Assembly (NCBI GenBank): GCA_027625095.1
Contig: JAQBXN010000089.1
Span: 1 to 36,611, forward strand
Source of the DNA: Planctomycetota bacterium
GTDB lineage: Bacteria > Planctomycetota > PUPC01 > JACPCR01
Length of the DNA: 36,611 bases
Direction: 5' to 3'
The notes beneath the pieces are model-generated. The model was given only the letters and a program-made list of their open reading frames with translations. It did no database searches and was not told the origin of the DNA. Below are positions 31,609 through 36,611 of this stretch, in pieces. The position numbers were made by a program, and so were the translations under genes. The first letter of the stretch is position 1. Every line of letters begins with the position of its first letter.

Positions 31609-31668
31609 GCCGAACGCCCCGCATCAGCGGCGCGGCTTGTCCGCGTCCGTTGCATGCGATTGTTAGCC
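31609..31668 (-). repeat. Element copy C: best attC-like site, 19 bases after hsdR
   Basis: On the minus strand: end box GGCTAAC (31668-31662), spacer AAT, arm CGCATGCAACGGACGCGG, loop ACAAG, arm CCGCGCCGCTGATGCG, spacer GGGC, end box GTTCGGC (31615-31609). The arms pair over about 14 bp (CGCAT/ATGCG, CGG/CCG, CGCGG/CCGCG) with unpaired extra bases such as A between CGG and CGCGG. Inverted 7-base boxes with AAC/GTT cores, unpaired spacers, and a stem with extrahelical bases on one arm are the recognised features of integron attC sites. Read on the plus strand the 3' box is GTTAGCC, near the GTTRRRY consensus. Lack of an integrase in view keeps this a candidate. Confidence 0.5.
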
Positions 31669-31687
31669 CTCCATTCTATCTTCACTG

Positions 31688-34171
31688 TCATGCTACAGCC
31701 GTTTGCTGGTAAAGGTACTGCTGGAAGCCGGCGAAGGCTTTGTTGATCTCTTCAGGCCGGCCGCCGAGATCGGCCACGGCATCCGCAAGGGAGTTGTGGT
31801 ATTTAAGCAGGAGCAGCGGGGTGAGCTTTTCCTGATCGAGTTCTTCCACACCCACCGAGACGTAATGCTGGAGCACGAAATCGAGGAACACCTGTTGCTT
31901 GGCGCTGAACCGGGTGTGGATGTGAACCTGTGCATTGGCGGCCCGGACTTCGCGGGTGAGTGGCGGCAGGGCGTAGGCAACATGGGCGAGCACGTCAAAG
32001 AGGTCGCTCTTCTCAGCGTCGATGATTTTCTGCATTTCATTCAGTTGTTCAGGCCCGAAGCCGTTCTCGGCCAGCCCCTGCAACAGCCTCTTGCGTGTGT
32101 CGGGCGCGCTCCAGATGGCGCGCAGTTCCGCTTCGTCCTTAAAAAACTCCGGCAGTTTGCCGAAGAGCAGTTCCATGAACTGCTGCGCGGACATGGGCGT
32201 GCCGTCGGGATGCCAGAAGGTCGTCATCATCATGTGCTGGATGGTGCGCTCCTTGCCGTCGGCGAGTTTCACCTTCACCTTCCGTTTCGTATTGCACACG
32301 CAGCGAATCTGGCCGCAGACCGGGCACGGCTCTTTCGGACATTCGCACGGCGATTGGCCGCAGGCCTCGCAGGGCTGGGGCGGTTCCACCTCGCAGGCGC
32401 ACGGACGCTGGCCACACTTGGGGCAAGGCTCTTCCTCCTGCGGCGGGCCGTCCCATTCCGGGTCCTGAAAATTCAGGTGCGCCTTCACGAAGTCGTAGAT
32501 CGTGAAGTAATCCTTGCCGTCGAAGAGCCGCGTGCCACGCCCGATGATCTGTTTGAACTCAATCATCGAATTGATGGGGCGCATCAAGACGATGTTGCGG
32601 ATGTTGCGCGCGTCCACGCCGGTGGAGAGCTTCTGTGAGGTGGTCAGGATGGTCGGGATGGTTTTCTCGTTGTCCTGAAAGTCCCGAAGCCACTGCTCGC
32701 CGATGCCGCCGTCGTCCGCGGTGACCCGATGGCAGTAATTGGGGTCTTTGCTCGACTTGAGCTGGTTGATGAGGTCGCGCACGAGCAGCGCGTGGGCTTG
32801 ATTCGCGCAGAAGGCGAGGGTCTTTTCGTTTGGGTTGATCTGCGACAGGAAGATTTCCACCCGCTTCTTTTCGCGTTCGCGGATCTCGATGCTTCGGTTG
32901 AAATCCTTTTCCTCATAGCGCTTGCCCGCCTCGATTTCGCCTTCCACCACGGCGTCGTCCGAGGTCCAGACGTAGTAATCGATCGTCGTCTGGATCTGCT
33001 TCACCCGGAACGGCGTGAGGAACCCGTCGTTGATTCCTTCCTTCAGGGAGTAGATGAACACCGGCTCGCCGAAATAGGCGTAGGTGTCCACATTGTCTTT
33101 GCGCTTGGGCGTGGCGGTAAGGCCGAGCTGCACAGCAGGTGCAAAGTAATCAAGAATGTCCCGCCAGTTGCTTTCGTCGTTCGCGCCGCCCCGATGGCAC
33201 TCATCAATGACGATGAAATCGAAGAAGTCCGGCGGATAGGCGCCGTAAACTCCGCGCGCTTCCGCCACCATCGGCAATGAGGCCAAATCGTCCTGCTCCA
33301 ACGGGTAGACCAGCGGTGATGACGCGGCGGGCTTGACCTCATTGAGCGAATCGTCTTCATCGGCTCCAGCGGTCATGAACGTCTGGAAGATGGTGAAAAA
33401 CAGGCTTCCATTCTTCGGCACCTTCCCTTTCTTGCGGATTTCATCCGGGGCAATGCGGACGAGCGCGTCTTCCGGGAACGCGGAGAAGGCGTTGTATGCC
33501 TGATTCGCCAGGATGTTCCGGTCGGCGAGGAACAGGATGCGCGGGCGGCGCGTGGCTTCGCGGCCCAGGTTCCAGCGGGCGTAAAACAGTTTCCACGCGA
33601 TCTGAAAGGCGATGAACGTCTTACCCGTGCCGGTGGCCAGCGTGAGCAGGATGCGCTGCTTGTCGTCGGCGATGGCCTGCATCACGCGCTCGATGGCGAT
33701 GTCTTGGTAGTAGCGCCCCGGATGCGATCCGCCCTTGTCCTCGTAAGGCACGGCGGCGAAGCGGTCGCGCCAGGCGTTCGCCTCGGCGAAGGTCAACGCC
33801 CACAGTTCCTCCGGCGTCGGGTAGGCGGCGATTTCGCCCTCCTTGCCGGTCTGCATGTCGATGGCGTAGATGCCCTGTCCGTTGCTGGCGTAGGTGTGGC
33901 GGATCGCCAGTTTGCCCGCGTATTGCTTGGCCTGCCCCACGCCCTCGGTCAGCGCCTCGTCTTCCGCCTTGGCCTCGACGACGGCGAGCTTGGTGTTGCG
34001 ATAGACCAGCACATAATCCGCGATGTCCGCCTTGCCGCGTCGCCCGCGCCCTTCGATGCGGCCTTCGGTGATGCGGTATTCGCGAAGGATTCGGCTGCCC
34101 TCGACGACGCCCCAGCCCGCCGCTTTCAACGCGGGATCAATCAGCTCCGCTCTGGTTTCGGCTTCGTTCAT
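31688..34171 (-). CDS. hsdR: Type I restriction enzyme R subunit (EcoEI-like)
   Basis: An 827-residue motor/nuclease subunit that cuts DNA after translocation when the HsdS-specified site is unmethylated. The N-terminal nuclease has D52 and E66-A-K68 (LAVVEAKAE). The helicase core has Walker A A179-TGTGKT (to T185), the DECH box (IDECHRGG) near 321-326, LTATPKR, and motif VI QIIGRGTRLFD. The C-terminal EcoEI_R_C-type domain follows (FWHPDGTPMSAQQFMELLFG onward). Between helicase and C-domain (about 580-627) lie three C-x2-CGQ-x2-C-x-C units in a Pro/Glu-rich context, likely zinc knuckles. Its start is eight bases after the DUF262 stop, so the locus is one operon. Its end abuts element C. Confidence 0.95.
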   Translation of the reverse strand: MNEAETRAELIDPALKAAGWGVVEGSRILREYRITEGRIEGRGRRGKADIADYVLVYRNTKLAVVEAKAEDEALTEGVGQAKQYAGKLAIRHTYASNGQGIYAIDMQTGKEGEIAAYPTPEELWALTFAEANAWRDRFAAVPYEDKGGSHPGRYYQDIAIERVMQAIADDKQRILLTLATGTGKTFIAFQIAWKLFYARWNLGREATRRPRILFLADRNILANQAYNAFSAFPEDALVRIAPDEIRKKGKVPKNGSLFFTIFQTFMTAGADEDDSLNEVKPAASSPLVYPLEQDDLASLPMVAEARGVYGAYPPDFFDFIVIDECHRGGANDESNWRDILDYFAPAVQLGLTATPKRKDNVDTYAYFGEPVFIYSLKEGINDGFLTPFRVKQIQTTIDYYVWTSDDAVVEGEIEAGKRYEEKDFNRSIEIREREKKRVEIFLSQINPNEKTLAFCANQAHALLVRDLINQLKSSKDPNYCHRVTADDGGIGEQWLRDFQDNEKTIPTILTTSQKLSTGVDARNIRNIVLMRPINSMIEFKQIIGRGTRLFDGKDYFTIYDFVKAHLNFQDPEWDGPPQEEEPCPKCGQRPCACEVEPPQPCEACGQSPCECPKEPCPVCGQIRCVCNTKRKVKVKLADGKERTIQHMMMTTFWHPDGTPMSAQQFMELLFGKLPEFFKDEAELRAIWSAPDTRKRLLQGLAENGFGPEQLNEMQKIIDAEKSDLFDVLAHVAYALPPLTREVRAANAQVHIHTRFSAKQQVFLDFVLQHYVSVGVEELDQEKLTPLLLLKYHNSLADAVADLGGRPEEINKAFAGFQQYLYQQTAVA

Positions 34172-34178
34172 GGCGCTC

Positions 34179-36011
34179 TCATTCCCCCCAAATCATTTCG
34201 CAGATGCTTTGCACCAGCTTCTGCCGTTCATCGATGTCTGATTTGGCGAAGTTTGGGTGCGCTCTGAATTTTAGTCCAAGGCGCTTGGACATTCCGACAA
34301 AGTTCGGGTTGTTCTCGTAGGCTTTCGGATGGAGCGACTTCACCAGCAGGTTCTCCTTGAGGTAGTGCTCAACTTTCTGCCCGTAGGTCATGGCGCCGTA
34401 GGATTGGTTGGTGCCCTGCGGCAGCAAAACCAAATCGCCGATACGATTGCGGTAATTGTCGAACTCATGCTGCTGCTCGAACTCATCGCGGTGTTCTTCA
34501 AACTTGTCCGCCCAGATGTGTTCGACCTCATAGGGTTTCGTCCCGGGACTGACGAAGTAGGTAGAGAAGTTGCTTGATGCGCCCGATTGCTGCTCGATGA
34601 AGCCGGTGATGCGGGACAGCAGGAACTTTACAAATTGCTTGTTCATCCCGTGTAGCCTGAACTCTGCGATACCCTCCCATTTTTCCGGCATCTCCGCGAG
34701 TTTGTCCTTCAACAGTACCTGCAAGGATTCGAGGTCTTTTCCTCGCAGTTCCTTGACCAGCGAATACATCGTGTAGCGGATAGAACTTGCGCCGAATTTC
34801 CGGAAGTTGACCGAGCGGCGCACGGCGAAGGTTTCCATGAAGCGGGCCACCTCGTTGATTTTCTCACGAGTCACCTCTGGCGTGTCTGTCGATTTCAAGG
34901 GCGCAAGCATCAGTGGAAACCCAAGCGAATCCGCCATTCCCCATTTGCTGTGGTAGAAGACCTGTTCCCACCCCGGCTTTTCTTCCTTCTGCGCCTCGAG
35001 GATGTCGAGGTAGGCCCGCAGGTAGAACTTCATCTCGTCATGCACCAGCGTGCGGAACTCGGCCGGAGAATCCGCCTTCAGCCCCATCTTGGCCAAGTTA
35101 TCACGCACCCAGCTGTGGAAGCGCGTGCCGATCTTCTCAAAGTCCTCGTTGGATGAGCCTGCCTTGCCTTGGCGGATCGTGTCGGCGTATTGGCTGCGCA
35201 GCCACGCTTGGAAGAACTTCTGGTCTTCCTCCTTGCTGTGGCGGTGCAGGCCCTGAATGGATTCCTTCCAAAACCGGTTCGCCTTCTCCCGATCCTTCGC
35301 CTCCTTGAACCGCGACAGAATGTAGCCCTTGAGCATTTCCGTGGAGGTCAGGTTCAAACCCCGATCATTCATCGACTCGAAAATGGTGTAGGCGTTGTCG
35401 TCGGAGTAGGCCGTGATTTCGACCAGGATCACGTTGTATTTCAGCCAATCGAGGAAGTAGGGAAAGGCCGTGCCTTTGATTTCTTCCGGGAACGCTTCGC
35501 CGATGTCGGCGTAACGCTTGGTCATGTTCACCGTCGATTCGTCATCGTCGGGCTGCACTTCGTAGGCGCCTTCGAGGAAGAGCTTCTCCAGACATTTCTT
35601 GCGTTCCTCCACCTGGATGTTGAACGACTTTTGACCGTATTTCTCCGAGAACACCAGCGGCTCGATAGATTCCTTTCCGCCAAGTTCCTTTTGCAGGTTG
35701 TTTAGAAAAATAAGGAATAAGGTCAGCGAGGTCAGGCGTTGCTGGCCGTCGATGATGCTCTTCGTTCCGTCCTTGCTGCAGACGACGAATGGGCCGAGGT
35801 AGTAATTGTTGTAGTGCTCCACGGCGGCGCGCGGATCACCTTCCTCATAAACGTCGAGGAAGGTCGAAGTCAGGTCGGTGACGAGCTGCTCGATGTGCTT
35901 CTGCTCCCAGCTATATTCGCGTTGGAAATAGTCAACGGTGTATTTCCGCTCATTCAGCACATCGAAGACGTTGCGGTCGTCGGCGTCGATTTTGTGGTCG
36001 TCTTTGCTCAT
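34179..36011 (-). CDS. DUF262/DUF1524 protein (GmrSD-like) inside the hsd operon
   Basis: A 610-residue protein with an N-terminal DUF262 domain, ParB/Srx-like, marked by YTVDYFQREYSWEQKHIEQL and IIDGQQRLTSLTLFLIF (D88-GQQRLT), which in GmrS binds and hydrolyses NTP. The C-terminal DUF1524 domain is an HNH-type nuclease: YEVEHIWADKFEEH near 488-501 (H is the nuclease residue) and NYRNRIGDLVLLPQGTNQSY about 25 residues further. Single-chain DUF262-DUF1524 proteins are type IV restriction enzymes against modified DNA. It lies four bases after hsdS and eight before hsdR, all on one strand; similar linked genes occur in other type I loci. It could cut modified phage DNA or act with the type I complex. 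Confidence 0.9.
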   Translation of the reverse strand: MSKDDHKIDADDRNVFDVLNERKYTVDYFQREYSWEQKHIEQLVTDLTSTFLDVYEEGDPRAAVEHYNNYYLGPFVVCSKDGTKSIIDGQQRLTSLTLFLIFLNNLQKELGGKESIEPLVFSEKYGQKSFNIQVEERKKCLEKLFLEGAYEVQPDDDESTVNMTKRYADIGEAFPEEIKGTAFPYFLDWLKYNVILVEITAYSDDNAYTIFESMNDRGLNLTSTEMLKGYILSRFKEAKDREKANRFWKESIQGLHRHSKEEDQKFFQAWLRSQYADTIRQGKAGSSNEDFEKIGTRFHSWVRDNLAKMGLKADSPAEFRTLVHDEMKFYLRAYLDILEAQKEEKPGWEQVFYHSKWGMADSLGFPLMLAPLKSTDTPEVTREKINEVARFMETFAVRRSVNFRKFGASSIRYTMYSLVKELRGKDLESLQVLLKDKLAEMPEKWEGIAEFRLHGMNKQFVKFLLSRITGFIEQQSGASSNFSTYFVSPGTKPYEVEHIWADKFEEHRDEFEQQHEFDNYRNRIGDLVLLPQGTNQSYGAMTYGQKVEHYLKENLLVKSLHPKAYENNPNFVGMSKRLGLKFRAHPNFAKSDIDERQKLVQSICEMIWGE

Positions 36012-36015
36012 AAAC

Positions 36016-36611
36016 TTAGAGTTCTCCGCTAAAGGCCTGGTGCAGCAGCGACTTCTTCAACGCCTCCAGCGCGGCGAGTTTCCGCTCGTAGAGGCGGGCG
36101 AGGCGTTGGGTTTCTTTACGGAGCTCATCGAGTTTGCTGATTATCTCCATTTGAGTGGTGATTGCTGGAACATATAATTTAAGTCCACCAAGAATCGAAC
36201 CAGACACATTTGGAAACGTCGCGCCTGTCCCCAATCGGTAGATTTCTTCACGCTTCGCGTTGATGAAGTGGTTGATCCAAGGCTGGTATTCCCTCGCACG
36301 AATTGCGGCGACACCACGACCAACACAGGCATCGAATCCAGAGATATTCATTCTGCCAGTTGTTGAGCCGCGGACGCATAGAATCAGGTCGTCCTTTTTG
36401 CATAGCTTCGTCGGTTTGGTTGTGAATTTCGAACGTATTGTCTTTCCAAACGAATCGGGGCTGAACTCCACTGGTCCATTGATGAGGGGCACACCTGCGC
36501 CCGTGGTGTTGTAGGTTTCACCCTTGGGGCTTTGGCCCATGATGATCTCGCAAGCCTCATCCAACCGCTTCTCCACCCACCCCGGGCCGCGCTGGGTGAA
36601 GACGGATTGGA
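36016..36611 (-). CDS. hsdS: Type I restriction enzyme specificity subunit, C-terminal part (cut by window edge)
   Basis: About 197 residues are visible, open to the window end; the apparent start at 36576 (GTG) is internal because the frame continues upstream (VFTQRGPGWVEKRL). This is the second target-recognition half: GWVEKRLDEACEIIMGQSPK opens the domain, and FPNVSGSILGGLKLYVPAIT leads into the long coiled-coil spacer ITTQMEIISKLDELRKETQR...LEALKKSLLHQAFSGEL. The C-terminal LLHQAFSGEL matches the typical family end. HsdS chooses the DNA site for methylation and cleavage. The first target-recognition domain and hsdM would lie beyond the window. It ends four bases before the DUF262 gene. 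Confidence 0.93.
   Translation of the reverse strand, partial: QSVFTQRGPGWVEKRLDEACEIIMGQSPKGETYNTTGAGVPLINGPVEFSPDSFGKTIRSKFTTKPTKLCKKDDLILCVRGSTTGRMNISGFDACVGRGVAAIRAREYQPWINHFINAKREEIYRLGTGATFPNVSGSILGGLKLYVPAITTQMEIISKLDELRKETQRLARLYERKLAALEALKKSLLHQAFSGEL

Noticed and set aside
29221..31690. CRISPR array as an explanation for the repeated elements.
   Set aside because: The elements are few, unevenly spaced, in both orientations and separated by genes rather than by uniform spacers.
31703..32638. 311-residue plus-strand open frame opposite hsdR.
   Set aside because: It is the complement of strongly conserved hsdR coding sequence in a GC-rich region, has no ribosome binding site and resembles no family.
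36016..36576. Complete 186-residue gene starting at the GTG at 36576.
   Set aside because: The frame continues in-frame to the window edge with HsdS-like sequence, so the gene is cut by the window rather than starting there.

Overview
The window looks like a chromosomal segment from a bacterium of the Planctomycetota/Verrucomicrobiota type or a neighbouring phylum. The main evidence is a secreted PSCyt1-DUF1549-DUF1553 (PSD1) protein, the large carbohydrate-uptake genes with unusual architecture, paired Gfo/Idh/MocA oxidoreductases, a PhyH dioxygenase, a giant secreted TPR protein, and a hemA-ccsA pair. The phylum is inferred from gene content; there is no rRNA or tRNA in the window to settle it.

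Layout. 1-910: 5' half of a fused MFS/spermidine-synthase-like membrane protein (minus, cut by the window edge). 1407-2228: PhyH dioxygenase (minus). 2361-10248 (plus): a sugar importer made of a solute-binding protein fused to a MalF-type permease, then a MalG-type permease with a very large extracytoplasmic insert, then a PSD1 protein. 10294-14399 (plus): a ribose-type ABC importer (ATPase, permease, binding protein) and a VOC protein. 14404-16526 (minus): glutamyl-tRNA reductase overlapping a CcsA/HemX-like protein. 16740-19184 (plus): dimeric dUTPase, an unknown membrane-anchored helical protein, and an ankyrin lipoprotein. 19237-21162 (minus): a GT-C glycosyltransferase. 21268-23517 (plus): two Gfo/Idh/MocA oxidoreductases. 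24039-29220 (plus): a 1265-residue TPR protein and a membrane-anchored Pro/Ser-rich disordered protein.

29221-31690 is a different kind of DNA: short gene pairs with 4-base overlaps, on both strands, separated by structured elements. It holds a decayed BrnT/BrnA-type pair, an intact HicB/HicA pair, a small protein plus a frameshifted clan AA aspartic protease, and an intact DUF433/DUF5615 pair. Three elements (30115, 30858, and 31668 on the minus strand) share a common sequence pattern. The one at 31609-31668 folds by eye like an integron attC site, and a fourth hairpin element directly follows hicA. I propose an integron-like or otherwise mobile cassette array; no integrase is visible.

31688-36611 (minus): part of a type I restriction-modification locus in the transcription order hsdS (cut by the window edge), a DUF262/DUF1524 (GmrSD-like) protein, hsdR. 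The hsdR stop lies 19 bases before the best attC-like element, so the defence locus abuts the cassette-like region.

Metabolically the left 24 kb suggests polysaccharide or sugar scavenging: two importers of different families, oxidoreductases acting on sugar-like substrates, and the PSD1 protein. The MalFG-type importer has no ATPase here and must borrow one from elsewhere in the genome.
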